A stretch of 39,572 nt of DNA from an uncultured Mucilaginibacter sp. (lineage in GTDB: Bacteria; Bacteroidota; Bacteroidia; Sphingobacteriales; Sphingobacteriaceae): the NCBI GenBank assembly GCA_903863845.1, contig CAIPDP010000058.1:1-39572 (forward strand), given 5' to 3'. The translations under genes were made by a program, and so were the position numbers. Positions 1 through 9,123 of this stretch are shown piece by piece; position 1 is the stretch's first letter; each line of letters opens with the position of its first letter. The notes beneath the pieces are model-generated. The model saw nothing but the letters and a program-made list of their open reading frames with translations. It was not told where the DNA came from and ran no database searches.

Positions 1-870
1 CAAACGCTTTATTCTGCACATATTGAATCAACACCCGGCAGTGTTTCGCAGGTAAGGGAATGTACGGCAGAACTGTTACGCTTCGCCAAGGAATCAGGTA
101 CGCCGGTTTTCCTTATCGGCCATATCACCAAAGACGGCATGATCGCCGGTCCGAAGATACTGGAGCATATGGTGGATACCGTTTTACAGTTTGAAGGCGA
201 CAGACACCATGTGTACCGCATTTTGCGTTGCATCAAAAACCGCTTTGGCTCTGCTTCAGAGCTCGGAATCTACGAAATGATGGGCGAGGGATTACGCGAG
301 GTTTCCAATCCATCCGAGATCTTATTGTCGCAACGGGATGAACCACTAAGTGGTATAACCATTTCTACCACTTTAGAGGGCCTGAGACCGATGCTTATAG
401 AAACCCAGGCATTGGTGAGCACGTCGCCCTATGGCACGCCCCAGCGAACCGCTACGGGCTTTGATACCAAAAGAATGAATATGCTGCTGGCCGTGCTCGA
501 GAAACGCTGCGGTTTTAAGTTAGGGGCGAAGGACGTTTTTTTGAATATAACAGGAGGCATAAGCGTTGAGGACCCGGCGATTGACCTGGGCCTTGCTGCG
601 GCAATCATTTCATCCCATGAGGATATTCCGATACCTATCAAAACCTGCTTTGCCGGAGAAATTGGCTTATCGGGTGAGGTCAGAGCGGTAAACCGTATCG
701 AACAACGCATCGCCGAAGCGCAAAAGCTTGGTTTCGAACAGATCTTTATATCCAAATACAACCTGGAGTCGGGAGGCCAAAACAAAAAGCGTATCGACCT
801 GACACGCTTTAAAATTGAAGTTCGTACGGTTGGCAGTATCGAAGAGGTTTTAAGTGCGCTCTTCGGATAA
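1..870 (+). CDS. radA: DNA repair protein RadA/Sms, C-terminal part (5' end outside window)
   Basis: The frame is open from base 1, so this is the 3' part of a longer gene. RadA is a RecA-like ATPase that drives branch migration in recombinational repair. The visible start of the fragment covers the end of the ATPase core, with GHITKDGMIAGPKILEHMVD near residues 40-60, a hallmark RadA stretch. The remainder is the Lon-protease-like C-terminal domain (GGISVEDPAIDLGLAAAI and AGEIGLSGEVRAV), which in RadA is a structural fold and not an active protease. The N-terminal zinc finger and Walker A motif would lie upstream of the window. The stop lies 5 bases from the stop of the convergent NHL lipoprotein gene. 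Confidence 0.95.
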   Translation, partial: QTLYSAHIESTPGSVSQVRECTAELLRFAKESGTPVFLIGHITKDGMIAGPKILEHMVDTVLQFEGDRHHVYRILRCIKNRFGSASELGIYEMMGEGLREVSNPSEILLSQRDEPLSGITISTTLEGLRPMLIETQALVSTSPYGTPQRTATGFDTKRMNMLLAVLEKRCGFKLGAKDVFLNITGGISVEDPAIDLGLAAAIISSHEDIPIPIKTCFAGEIGLSGEVRAVNRIEQRIAEAQKLGFEQIFISKYNLESGGQNKKRIDLTRFKIEVRTVGSIEEVLSALFG

Positions 871-875
871 ATAGC

Positions 876-2273
876 TTAGTTATTGTTAATTGTGGTAACC
901 ACCACCTTACGTATGCGGTTGTTACTGTAGTCGGCAACGTAAATATTGCCATTGGCGTCAACACCTATACCCTGCGGCTGATTAAATTGCGCCGCTGTCC
1001 CGGTTCCATCAGCGAAACCTGAAACATTAGCTCCACCTGCCAGATCATACAGGGTTCTCGCTGCGGTAAGCTCGATGATCTGTCCGGATTCGTCAGTTAT
1101 ATAAATATTACCCACCTTATCCACACATAAACCCGAAGGCAAGCCAACAAGCGCTGTCTGGCCCGGACCACCTGCCACGGTCGTAATCACACCTGCCGGG
1201 GTGATCTCTCTGATAGCACTGTTACCGCGATCGGCAATATAAAGATTATCATTTGCGTCAATTGCGATCGCGCAGGGGTGCCTGAAATACCCCCAAACGC
1301 CAGTAGCACTATCAACCGTAGCATTGACATAGCCTTGCGGGAGAAGACCTGCTACCAGGCTTACACTCGCTTTTGAAATCTTACGGATCATATTATTATT
1401 CTGATCAACCACAAAAAGGCTTCCTTTAGAATCAAAAGCAACACCCGACGGACCATTAAAAGCTGCGACTTTAGCGGCTGCACCATCAACAAAGGCTGCA
1501 TAGCCATTGCCCGCAAAGGTGCTTACTGTAGTTCCGTCGGCTGAGATCTTGCGGATCACATTATTGCCAAAATCGGCTACATAAATATTTCCGCTTGCAT
1601 CCAGCGTTAACCCGGCCGGAGCATAAAATTCAGCAGTCCCCGAGGGTCCGTCTACATATCCGGCAGTACCGTTTCCTGCAATAGTGGTTACTGTACCATC
1701 GGTGCCCATTTTACGGATCCGATTATTGAAGGTATCGGAAATATAAACATTACCCTGGGCATCAACTGCAAGGCCACCCGGGTTGTTAAATTGTGCCCCG
1801 GTACCCATACCATCACCAAAGCCCGGATTTCCGCTGCCTGCCACCGTAGTTACTACTCCGGCAACAGATGATAAATTAGAACTGGTAGTAAATTTAACAA
1901 CTGCGCCATAAGCTGTGCCATATTGATTTGTTGCATAGGCACGTACGTAATAGGTAGTATTAGCAGTTAATGAAGTTATATTAGTAGTAAACGTATAACT
2001 TGTTGTAATTAAGGGTGAACTCACCTTTGAGTTGGCCAAAGTCGGCAAAGGATTTGTTGCACTGTATACGATCCCGTTATCACTAATTGCTGAGGAGCCA
2101 ACAGAGGTAATTGTACCGCCGCTTTGAGCTGTGGTCGTAGTAACATCAAGCATTACATCCTGGGTGGTTACGGCAGGTATATCAGTTGGGGTTGTTGTCT
2201 TTTTACAGCCGCTTCCAATGATGATAATTAGTAACGAAAACAGCAATATAGTTGCAAGTAGGAGTTTTTTCAT
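876..2273 (-). CDS. NHL-repeat lipoprotein with an N-terminal Ig/fibronectin-like segment
   Basis: This 465-residue protein starts with a lipoprotein signal (MKKLLLATILLFSLL, then a Gly-Ser-Gly-Cys lipobox near residue 23), so it is probably anchored in the outer membrane. Residues about 35-130 look like a beta-sandwich module ending in TTYYVRAYATNQYGTAYG, typical of fibronectin-like segments in Bacteroidota surface proteins. From about residue 140 there are five to six NHL repeats of the pattern GxAVDAxGNxYIADxxNNRIRK, which should close into a beta-propeller. NHL propellers bind proteins or glycans; the ligand here cannot be told. No close operon partner: carB upstream has its own terminator. 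Confidence 0.9.
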   Translation of the reverse strand: MKKLLLATILLFSLLIIIIGSGCKKTTTPTDIPAVTTQDVMLDVTTTTAQSGGTITSVGSSAISDNGIVYSATNPLPTLANSKVSSPLITTSYTFTTNITSLTANTTYYVRAYATNQYGTAYGAVVKFTTSSNLSSVAGVVTTVAGSGNPGFGDGMGTGAQFNNPGGLAVDAQGNVYISDTFNNRIRKMGTDGTVTTIAGNGTAGYVDGPSGTAEFYAPAGLTLDASGNIYVADFGNNVIRKISADGTTVSTFAGNGYAAFVDGAAAKVAAFNGPSGVAFDSKGSLFVVDQNNNMIRKISKASVSLVAGLLPQGYVNATVDSATGVWGYFRHPCAIAIDANDNLYIADRGNSAIREITPAGVITTVAGGPGQTALVGLPSGLCVDKVGNIYITDESGQIIELTAARTLYDLAGGANVSGFADGTGTAAQFNQPQGIGVDANGNIYVADYSNNRIRKVVVTTINNN

Positions 2274-2321
2274 TTAGTTTTATTTTCTGCAGGCCTTATA
2301 AAACCCATCTTAAAATTTCCG

Positions 2322-2329
2322 CAAACTTA
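2322..2329 (-). promoter_or_regulatory. Putative -7 box of the NHL lipoprotein gene
   Basis: On the minus strand this reads TAAGTTTG, a match to the Bacteroidota -7 consensus TAnnTTTG, 49 bases before the ATG at 2273. I saw no well-spaced TTG -33 box. Confidence 0.4.
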
Positions 2330-2531
2330 ACCAAATCGGGTCAAATTTTTACAGATTTCAATAGTAGTTTAAAATTGTTACTTCCTCAACTGATTTAACA
2401 AATATTAACACAAGAACATCCCCGGCGATAAAATTTGAAAATATCGAGAGACATTCCGACTATCAATACGCATAAAAAAGATCTTTTATTATACCAGGCG
2501 AATTTTTCATGGACAGATTTAATGGAGAATA

Positions 2532-2561
2532 AAAAAGGTGAAAGTTGCCTTTCACCTTTTT
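2532..2561 (-). terminator. Rho-independent terminator of carB
   Basis: A near-perfect 13 bp hairpin with a TTGC loop (arms 2532-2544 and 2549-2561) begins with an A run and ends with a T run. It can therefore stop transcription from either side. It lies 15 bases after the carB stop codon. Confidence 0.85.
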
Positions 2562-2575
2562 GTTTTGTCTTTTAC

Positions 2576-5392
2576 TTATTTACTTAAGTACATTGATTTT
2601 TCTTTGTACAGGTGCCTGAAATAAGGATCTTCGATATTCGGTATAAATCGGATCGATTCACCCGTTGATTTCATTTCAGGGCCAAGCTCTTTGTTTACCT
2701 CAGGGAACTTATCGAAAGAGAATACTGGTTCTTTGATGGCAAAGCCTTTCAGCTTACGCTCTATCTTAAAGTCTTTTAATTTGTTTACACCCAGCATCAC
2801 CCTGGCAGCAATATTGATATACGGAACATCGTACGCCTTTGCGATAAATGGCACGGTACGCGAAGCCCGCGGATTGGCTTCTATCACATATACTTTCTCG
2901 TCTTTTATAGCAAATTGGATATTAAGCAAGCCACTTACATTCAAGGCTCTGGCGATTTTTTCGGTATGGTCTTCCATTTGCCTGATCACGTTATCTGACA
3001 GATTGAATGGAGGCAATACCGCGCTTGAGTCGCCTGAATGGATACCAGCGGGTTCGATATGTTCCATCAAACCTATGATGTGCACATCTTCTCCGTCGTG
3101 TATCGAATCCGATTCAGCTTCTTCCGCTCTATCAAGGAAATGATCGATCAGCACGCGGTTGCCGGGCAGATTACGAAGCAGACTAACCACCGCTTTTTCA
3201 AGATCTTCATCATTGATCACAATGCTCATCCCCTGACCACCAAGTACGTAGCTTGGCCGAACCAATACCGGATAGCCCACTCTATGTGCTACCTCGATAG
3301 CTTCTTCAGCGTTCTCGGCCACGCCATATTTAGGATACGGTATGCCCAGATCCTTCAACAGGTCAGAGAAGCGACCGCGGTCTTCCGCAATATCCATATT
3401 ATCGAAAGATGTGCCGATGATCTTGATACCATGCTCGTGCAATTTTTCAGCCATCTTGAGTGCAGTTTGACCACCTAACTGAACGATAACCCCTTCAGGC
3501 TTCTCCAATTCGATGATCTCGCGAACATGTTCCCAGAATACCGGCTCAAAATAAAGCTTATCCGCCATGTTAAAGTCAGTCGAAACTGTTTCAGGGTTAC
3601 AATTAATCATGATCGCCTCATAGCCCGATTCCTTTGCAGCCAGCAAACCGTGCACACAGCTATAGTCGAATTCGATACCCTGGCCTATGCGATTTGGTCC
3701 TGAGCCAAGTACAATGATCTTTTTCCTGTCTGACGCTATCGATTCGTTCTCTCCCTCGTAAGTCGAGTAATAATAGGGGGTCTTTGCCGGAAACTCTGCG
3801 GCACAGGTATCCACCATTTTGTAAACCCGGCGTATGCCAAGCCCAACACGTCGCTGGTACACTTCCTCTTCAGTTACGTTGGTAAGGATATGAGCTATCT
3901 GGAGGTCCGAAAATCCCTTCTGTTTGAGCGTGAAGAAAAATTCAGTCGGTATATTATTTAGTGAGTAGCGGCGAAGTTCGATCTCCAGGTTAACAATTTC
4001 CTGTATCTGATTAAGGAACCAGCGGTCTATTTTGGTTGCCTTGCGCACCGATTCGATCGGCACACCCAGGCTCAAAGCATCATAAATATGGAACAACCTA
4101 TCCCAGCTTGGATTTTCGAGACTGCTCATGATCTCTTCCAGGTTTCGGCTCTGGCGGCCATCGGCACCCAATCCCCATCGACCGATCTCCAAACTTTGGG
4201 CAGCTTTTTGCAGGGCTTCAATGAAGCTCCGGCCGATACCCATTACCTCACCTACCGATTTCATTTGCAGACCGAGATATTTATTGGCACCCTTAAACTT
4301 ATCAAAATTCCAACGAGGTATTTTTACGATCACATAATCAAGCGTTGGCTCGAAATAGGCTGAAGTGGTTTTGGTGATCTGGTTCTCAATTTCGTCAAGG
4401 TTATAACCTATGGCCAGTTTGGCAGCGATCTTAGCGATAGGATAGCCAGTCGCTTTTGAGGCCAGGGCCGATGAACGAGACACCCGCGGATTAATTTCAA
4501 TAGCAATTATTGCTTCGTTGGCAGGGTTAACTGCAAACTGCACATTACAACCTCCGGCAAAATTGCCTATAGCGCGCATCATCTTGATGGCCTGGTTGCG
4601 CATGTCCTGATAGCAACGGTCGCTTAAGGTCATTGGTGGCGCCACTGTTATCGAGTCGCCGGTATGGATACCCATCGGATCGAAATTCTCGATGGCGCAT
4701 ATGATGATCACATTGTCGCGACTGTCTCGCAACAATTCCAACTCATATTCTTTCCAGCCTATTACTGCCTGTTCAACCAGTACCTCATGGGTTGGTGAAG
4801 CCTGCAGACCCCGGCTCAGTGCCAGGTCAAAATCTTCTTTTTTATGAACGAAAGCTGCACCCTTGCCACCAAGTGTATAACTCGGGCGGATAACAAGCGG
4901 ATAGCCTATATCCTGAGCTGCTTCTTTTCCTTCTAAAAAGGAGTTTGCAATTTTCGAAGTAGCTACACCCACACCAATGTCAACCATTAACTGGCGGAAA
5001 GCCTCGCGGTTTTCGGTTTTTTCAATGGCATCCAGATCAACGCCGATGATCTTTACACCATATTTTTCCCATATGCCACGCTCAGCAACGCTGATACACA
5101 AATTGAGTGCTGTTTGACCACCCATTGTAGGCAGTACCGCATCAATTTTTTGTTCCTGTAAGATTTTCTCAATGCTTTCAGGTTCAAGAGGCCACAGGTA
5201 AACGTGATCGGCGATCACTTTATCTGTCATGATCGTTGCCGGGTTGCTGTTGATGATTGAGACTTCGATACCTTCCTCCTTTAAAGAGAGTGCTGCCTGC
5301 GAGCCTGAATAATCGAATTCACAAGCCTGACCAATGATAATTGGGCCCGAACCTATAATTAAAACGGATTTGATGGAAGTGTTTTTTGGCAT
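2576..5392 (-). CDS. carB: Carbamoyl-phosphate synthase large subunit, without the C-terminal allosteric domain
   Basis: CarB makes carbamoyl phosphate from bicarbonate, two ATP and ammonia delivered by the small subunit CarA, feeding arginine and pyrimidine synthesis. Two homologous halves are clear: each opens with a GSGPxxIGQxxEFDYS motif (near residues 13 and 565) and holds an ATP-grasp domain with RPSYxLGGxG and a late EINPRVSRSS / EANPRASRTV metal and ATP site. The protein is 938 residues, whereas E. coli CarB is 1073. The sequence stops where the E. coli allosteric MGS-like domain (937-1073) would start. ATG start chosen because it begins the family N-terminus PKNTSIKSVLIIGSGP. No carA lies in the window. 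A good promoter lies upstream. Confidence 0.97.
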   Translation of the reverse strand: MPKNTSIKSVLIIGSGPIIIGQACEFDYSGSQAALSLKEEGIEVSIINSNPATIMTDKVIADHVYLWPLEPESIEKILQEQKIDAVLPTMGGQTALNLCISVAERGIWEKYGVKIIGVDLDAIEKTENREAFRQLMVDIGVGVATSKIANSFLEGKEAAQDIGYPLVIRPSYTLGGKGAAFVHKKEDFDLALSRGLQASPTHEVLVEQAVIGWKEYELELLRDSRDNVIIICAIENFDPMGIHTGDSITVAPPMTLSDRCYQDMRNQAIKMMRAIGNFAGGCNVQFAVNPANEAIIAIEINPRVSRSSALASKATGYPIAKIAAKLAIGYNLDEIENQITKTTSAYFEPTLDYVIVKIPRWNFDKFKGANKYLGLQMKSVGEVMGIGRSFIEALQKAAQSLEIGRWGLGADGRQSRNLEEIMSSLENPSWDRLFHIYDALSLGVPIESVRKATKIDRWFLNQIQEIVNLEIELRRYSLNNIPTEFFFTLKQKGFSDLQIAHILTNVTEEEVYQRRVGLGIRRVYKMVDTCAAEFPAKTPYYYSTYEGENESIASDRKKIIVLGSGPNRIGQGIEFDYSCVHGLLAAKESGYEAIMINCNPETVSTDFNMADKLYFEPVFWEHVREIIELEKPEGVIVQLGGQTALKMAEKLHEHGIKIIGTSFDNMDIAEDRGRFSDLLKDLGIPYPKYGVAENAEEAIEVAHRVGYPVLVRPSYVLGGQGMSIVINDEDLEKAVVSLLRNLPGNRVLIDHFLDRAEEAESDSIHDGEDVHIIGLMEHIEPAGIHSGDSSAVLPPFNLSDNVIRQMEDHTEKIARALNVSGLLNIQFAIKDEKVYVIEANPRASRTVPFIAKAYDVPYINIAARVMLGVNKLKDFKIERKLKGFAIKEPVFSFDKFPEVNKELGPEMKSTGESIRFIPNIEDPYFRHLYKEKSMYLSK

Positions 5393-5447
5393 AGCTCTTT
5401 GGGTTATGGTTCATGGTTTAGGGTTCATGACATTGCTGGCTAAAAGA

Positions 5448-5476
5448 CAAACTTACAATGAACTATGATCTATCAA
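5448..5476 (-). promoter_or_regulatory. Putative carB promoter
   Basis: On the minus strand TTG (5476-5474), 18 bases, then TAAGTTTG (5455-5448) fits the Bacteroidota sigma-A pattern TTG-N19-TAnnTTTG. The leader to the carB ATG would be about 50 bases. It lies next to short degenerate repeats (GGTTCATGG, CTATGAAC). Confidence 0.6.
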
Positions 5477-5505
5477 CTATGAACGATATCTATGCGCTGA
5501 AAGCG

Positions 5506-5529
5506 AAAAACCCCGACCTCAGCGTCGGG
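5506..5529 (-). terminator. Rho-independent terminator downstream of the pan/TonB-C genes
   Basis: The stem CCCGAC/GTCGGG (5512-5517 and 5524-5529) with a six-base loop has five A residues at 5506-5510 on the plus strand, which form a T run on the minus strand. It would end transcripts arriving from the gene ending at 5840 and insulate carB. Confidence 0.7.
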
Positions 5530-5839
5530 ATGCAAAGTTAGAAAAATAGATCAAGCCGAGGGAAGGTTTTTTTAAATTTTAATCTGGCATTTATTGTCAT
5601 GAAAAACTGCTTTCAATTCAACTTTATTTTTAACCTAAAAATGTCCCTTAAAGACTTAAATAGCAGCTTTTTATTTAAAGCTTTAAAGTCAAAAAACTTT
5701 GTAAAACTAATTTGCTTTGATTCTGAAAAATTGAAGAAAATGGGTTTGGATGAAAGATAATACCTCATAAATTTCTACTTAGTACCCAATAGTGCAATTG
5801 TGTTATCCGACAATTGAAAATATTGATTCTTCCGAAAAC
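5530..5839. other. Non-coding AT-rich spacer, 310 bases
   Basis: No open frame of useful length with protein-like composition is visible on either strand. It holds T- and A-rich tracts and short self-complementary pieces such as AAAGCTTTAAAG near 5680. I see no clear promoter or RNA in it. Confidence 0.5.
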
Positions 5840-6808
5840 CTAATTTTCCGTCAGAGAAAAATTGATCGGTATTTGATAGTGTACCCTAACATTGCGGCCA
5901 AATTCTGTACCTGGTATCCATAAGGAGCAATTCCTCATCACACGCAGTGCTTCATTGTCTAAACCTGAGCTAACCGAATTGAGGATCATAAAATCGCTTA
6001 GTTTGCCGTCTTTCTCAACTACAAAACCTATAACAACGGTACCCTGAATATTTTTTTCACGCTCGTCGCTTGGGTAAATGATCCTGGCACCCAGGTAGCG
6101 GTAAAAGGCTTTCAATCCACCTTTAAACTGCGGCATGGTCATTCTTGATTGATAAGTTGTAGTAATTCCTTTGTCGTCAGTCATTGAACCACTCACTAAA
6201 GTGCCGTCCTGATACTGCTCTTTGTATTGCCATCTACCATCATTTTCGGCACCAGAGCACGAGCCGTCGTGTTTACCGTTTTTTACCGTGCCCGATTCAA
6301 TTACTTTTTTAAAATGTTCATCATAGATCTTAAATGACCCATTGCCATCAACAACAGAGGCAACACCTGTGCTGTCAAAATTTGCCATGATCAGGTATTC
6401 GTTTACCGAATTATCTTCGACCGATGTAACTGCTTTGCGTTTCAGGGAAAGGTAGAGTTTCCCATTGGGATAGAAATCAAATTCATCATCTACTTTGGTG
6501 CCGTTGCTATAGTTTGCGATCTGCTCCTTTTTACCATTCTTGAAGTATTCGATGCGGGTGCCTTCATATTCCGGCGGGTCAATTTTTGAAGATCGGCCTA
6601 CCGATTTCTTTTTGCTATCCAGGTAGTATCCCGCGACATTATAAAGTTTAGAGCCGGAATCTGGTTCTGTTACGATGCGTATATAATTGGCACTATCACG
6701 CTTGTCAACATAATGTCCATCGTCTTTCAGAAAATAAATATTCATCTTCTTTTGAGCTGTACAAACGAAGCAGGTTAGGGAAAAAAACAGGAATAGTAAT
6801 TTTTTCAA
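5840..6808 (-). CDS. Secreted protein with YwqK/MORN-like repeats and a TonB C-terminal domain
   Basis: The protein has a signal peptide (MKKLLFLFFSLTCFVCTA), a middle region with repeats such as GTRIEYFKNGKKEQIANYSNG and FDFYPNGKLYLS that resemble YwqK/MORN-type repeats, and a TonB-C domain at the end (MPQFKGGLKAFYRYLG, then IQGTVVIGFVVEKDGKLSD and DNEALRVMRNCSLWIPG). TonB-C modules contact outer-membrane receptors, but this protein has no N-terminal anchor helix followed by a Pro-rich spacer, so a role as a true energy transducer is uncertain. No ATG gives a sensible start. I chose the TTG at 6808 because it begins a classic signal peptide; an earlier TTG at 6835 abuts the panD stop. It follows panC and panD on the same strand. 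Confidence 0.8.
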   Translation of the reverse strand: MKKLLFLFFSLTCFVCTAQKKMNIYFLKDDGHYVDKRDSANYIRIVTEPDSGSKLYNVAGYYLDSKKKSVGRSSKIDPPEYEGTRIEYFKNGKKEQIANYSNGTKVDDEFDFYPNGKLYLSLKRKAVTSVEDNSVNEYLIMANFDSTGVASVVDGNGSFKIYDEHFKKVIESGTVKNGKHDGSCSGAENDGRWQYKEQYQDGTLVSGSMTDDKGITTTYQSRMTMPQFKGGLKAFYRYLGARIIYPSDEREKNIQGTVVIGFVVEKDGKLSDFMILNSVSSGLDNEALRVMRNCSLWIPGTEFGRNVRVHYQIPINFSLTEN

Positions 6809-6835
6809 AATCCGGAACGTTAAAGAATAAATCAA

Positions 6836-7186
6836 CTACTTGATCAATTTGTTTTCAGTATCAGGAAAAACCAGCAATGGCTTGTATTCGCGAGCTTCTG
6901 ACTGCTCCATATAAGCGTAAGACATTATGATCACAATATCGCCTACCTGTGCCAGACGAGCAGTAGCGCCGTTTAGGCAAACAGTGCCGCTGCCACGTTC
7001 GCCCTTGATTACATAGGTCTCGAAACGGGCGCCATTATTATTATTAACGATCTGTACTTTTTCGTTGGGGATAATATTGGCCGCTTCTATTAAATCTTCA
7101 TCTATCGTTATGCTCCCCACATAGTTCAACTCGGCCTGCGTCACTTTAGCACGATGGATCTTTGATTTTAATACTTCGATAATCAT
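6836..7186 (-). CDS. panD: Aspartate 1-decarboxylase (pyruvoyl enzyme)
   Basis: PanD decarboxylates L-aspartate to beta-alanine for pantothenate and CoA. The 116-residue length is normal. The self-cleavage site Gly24-Ser25 (NYVGSITID) creates the pyruvoyl cofactor from Ser25. Other hallmarks are Lys9 in KIHRAKVT, the NGAAAR-like segment CLNGATARL near residue 71, and [10 protein letters not shown]. It sits 103 bases downstream of panC on the same strand, so the beta-alanine supplier and the ligase that uses beta-alanine are probably co-transcribed. Confidence 0.97.
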   Translation of the reverse strand: MIIEVLKSKIHRAKVTQAELNYVGSITIDEDLIEAANIIPNEKVQIVNNNNGARFETYVIKGERGSGTVCLNGATARLAQVGDIVIIMSYAYMEQSEAREYKPLLVFPDTENKLIK

Positions 7187-7289
7187 GGAGCAAAGTTAGT
7201 TAATTTGTTAATTAGTGATCAGTTAATTAGCATTACAAGGCACACTGGCAGTAAGTGGGAAAACAAATGAAGCTGGTAAACAGCTGCCT

Positions 7290-8126
7290 TTATTTTAAAA
7301 TAATATTATCGATAAGCCTGGTATGCCCAACTCTGGCTGCAATCAGCACCACCAAATCATCGCTGTTGTTTTTAACTGGGTGCATAGTTTCAGGCTCAAC
7401 GGCTTCAAAATATTCAAGTTCAACTTCAGGCTCGTTTTCAATCATTTCTTTACAATGTTTGATCAGGAGTGAAATTTTAACGGGTTCAAAGTTCGCGGCC
7501 AGCCAATGGAGAGCCTTTGACAGCACTAAAGCATGTTTGCGCTCTTCGGGCGACAGGTGTATATTCCTCGAACTCATAGCTAAACCATCAGGTTCACGCA
7601 TAATGGGGCACATCACCAGGCGAACGGGCAGTTTGAGCATATCTACCATTTTTTTAATAACCATAAATTGCTGATAGTCTTTCTGCCCAAAGAAAGCCAC
7701 ATCGGGTTGAACAATATCAAAAAGCTTATACACCACCTGGGTAACACCCTGATAATGCCCTGGCCTGAATTTACCTTCCAACAAATTCTCCAGTTCGCCC
7801 AGTTCTAAATGCCATTGCTCATTGGCAGCATACATCTCACTGACACCCGGATTAAATAAAATATCGCAGCCCGCCTGCTTAAGTTTTTCGATATCAGATT
7901 CAATCGGACGGGGATATTTTTCCAGGTCTTTTGGGTCATTAAACTGCGTGGGGTTAACAAAAATACTGCATACCACCACGTCGGTTTGCTCCTGAGCAAT
8001 AGCCAGCAACGATAGGTGCCCCTGGTGTAATGCGCCCATTGTTGGCACAAAACCGATTGTTTTTGCTGTGTTACGCAAAGTTGCCAGGTGTTCGCCGAGA
8101 CTATGCTTACTGGTAAATATTTTCAA
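7290..8126 (-). CDS. panC: Pantothenate synthetase (pantoate-beta-alanine ligase)
   Basis: PanC joins pantoate and beta-alanine with ATP in the last step of pantothenate synthesis. Visible motifs are FVPTMGALHQGHLSL (HIGH-type nucleotide site), SIFVNPTQFNDPKDLEKYPR, FFGQKDYQQF and MSSRNIHLSPEER (KMSKS-like loop). There is no ATG near the family N-terminus. The TTG at 8126 gives KIFTSKHSLGEHL and 278 residues, the usual length. A longer TTG frame from 8183 adds 19 unlike residues, and that codon overlaps the likely -7 box, so I reject it. It is transcribed away from the glycogen-synthase-like gene and is followed by panD. Confidence 0.95.
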   Translation of the reverse strand: MKIFTSKHSLGEHLATLRNTAKTIGFVPTMGALHQGHLSLLAIAQEQTDVVVCSIFVNPTQFNDPKDLEKYPRPIESDIEKLKQAGCDILFNPGVSEMYAANEQWHLELGELENLLEGKFRPGHYQGVTQVVYKLFDIVQPDVAFFGQKDYQQFMVIKKMVDMLKLPVRLVMCPIMREPDGLAMSSRNIHLSPEERKHALVLSKALHWLAANFEPVKISLLIKHCKEMIENEPEVELEYFEAVEPETMHPVKNNSDDLVVLIAARVGHTRLIDNIILK

Positions 8127-8180
8127 TGAAGAGGAAATTGGTAAAAATGCGGCAAAGTTGTGTAATTGCTTAAATATAAC

Positions 8181-8188
8181 CAAAACTA
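8181..8188 (-). promoter_or_regulatory. Putative -7 box for panC
   Basis: The minus strand reads TAGTTTTG, matching TAnnTTTG. A start of transcription a few bases downstream would leave a leader of about 45-50 bases before the TTG at 8126. No well-placed -33 TTG was seen. Confidence 0.4.
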
Positions 8189-8202
8189 ACTTGTATAATC
8201 CG

Positions 8203-8233
8203 TTGGTAATTCATAAGATAATGCTTATATTTG
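8203..8233 (+). promoter_or_regulatory. Putative promoter of the glycogen-synthase-like gene
   Basis: TTG at 8203-8205, 20 bases, then TATATTTG at 8226-8233 is a good match to the Bacteroidota promoter pattern. The predicted leader to the ATG at 8284 is about 45 bases. It is back to back with the panC promoter. Confidence 0.65.
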
Positions 8234-8283
8234 CAGACTCAATTTTTTTGACTTCTTTACATAATTTTAATAACTGACAAGAG

Positions 8284-9108
8284 ATGGGCAAATCTAAGCT
8301 TCTGTTCATTACACATGAAATGTCACCTTTCCTTGAGCTCACAAAAATTTCTGAAATTACGCGCCAATTGCCCCAGGCAATGCAGGAAAAAGGTTACGAG
8401 ATCCGTATCCTGATGCCGCGTTTCGGAAATATCAATGAGCGCCGGAACCGGTTGCATGAAGTGATCCGTTTATCGGGTATGAACATCATTATTAATGATA
8501 ATGACAATCCATTGATCATTAAGGTAGCCTCGATCCCGGCAGCGCGGATGCAGGTTTATTTTCTCGACAACGAGGAATATTTCCAGCGCAAGCATGTGTT
8601 TACGGACAAAGAGGGTAAATTTTATGCCGACAATGACGAGAGAATGATCTTCTTCTGCAAAGGTGCATTGGAAACTGTTAAAAAATTAGGTTGGGCTCCC
8701 GATGTTATTCACTGCCATGGCTGGATGAGTGCATTAGTACCGGCTTATCTTAAAACTACTTATAAGGACGATCCAACCTTCAAAAATTCAAAAGTGGTGT
8801 ATTCCATCTACGAAAATGAATTTTCAGGCAGCCTGAATCCTGATTTCGCCAACAAAGCTGTCATGGCTGATATGACCGAATCACACACTGAGGCTTATGC
8901 CCAGGGTACAAATACATCGTTGCATGCGGGTGCTGTTCAATATGCCGACGGAGTGGTATTTGGGAGCGATATCGCGGACGATGAAGTGTTAAATATTGTT
9001 AAAAACAGCCATAAACCCGTTTTAGAGTTCAATTCCACTTCTGATTTCGAAAATTATTACAATTTTTACGACGAAATTACCAATGAAGAATTGGTACATG
9101 TTGCATAA
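8284..9108 (+). CDS. Single-domain glycogen/starch-synthase-like protein (GT5 N-terminal domain only)
   Basis: The 274 residues match the N-terminal catalytic half of GT5 glycogen synthases: LLFITHEMSPFLELTKISEITRQLPQAM at the start, EIRILMPRFGNI, YFLDNEEYF, and PDVIHCHGWMSALVPAYLK. The ADP-glucose-binding motif KTGGL is replaced by LTKIS, and the second Rossmann half carrying the EPCGL-type region is missing; a full enzyme has about 480 residues. It therefore may not be a working synthase. Annotation as glycogen/starch synthase is common for such proteins in Bacteroidota. It is divergent from panC, and its stop lies 15 bases before the DUF4270 ATG, so those two are probably one operon. Confidence 0.8.
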   Translation: MGKSKLLFITHEMSPFLELTKISEITRQLPQAMQEKGYEIRILMPRFGNINERRNRLHEVIRLSGMNIIINDNDNPLIIKVASIPAARMQVYFLDNEEYFQRKHVFTDKEGKFYADNDERMIFFCKGALETVKKLGWAPDVIHCHGWMSALVPAYLKTTYKDDPTFKNSKVVYSIYENEFSGSLNPDFANKAVMADMTESHTEAYAQGTNTSLHAGAVQYADGVVFGSDIADDEVLNIVKNSHKPVLEFNSTSDFENYYNFYDEITNEELVHVA

Positions 9109-9123
9109 GCTTTGAGATCAGAT

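Noticed and set aside
8127..8183. Longer panC from the TTG at 8183
   Set aside because: The added residues do not match PanC and the codon falls in the probable -7 promoter box.
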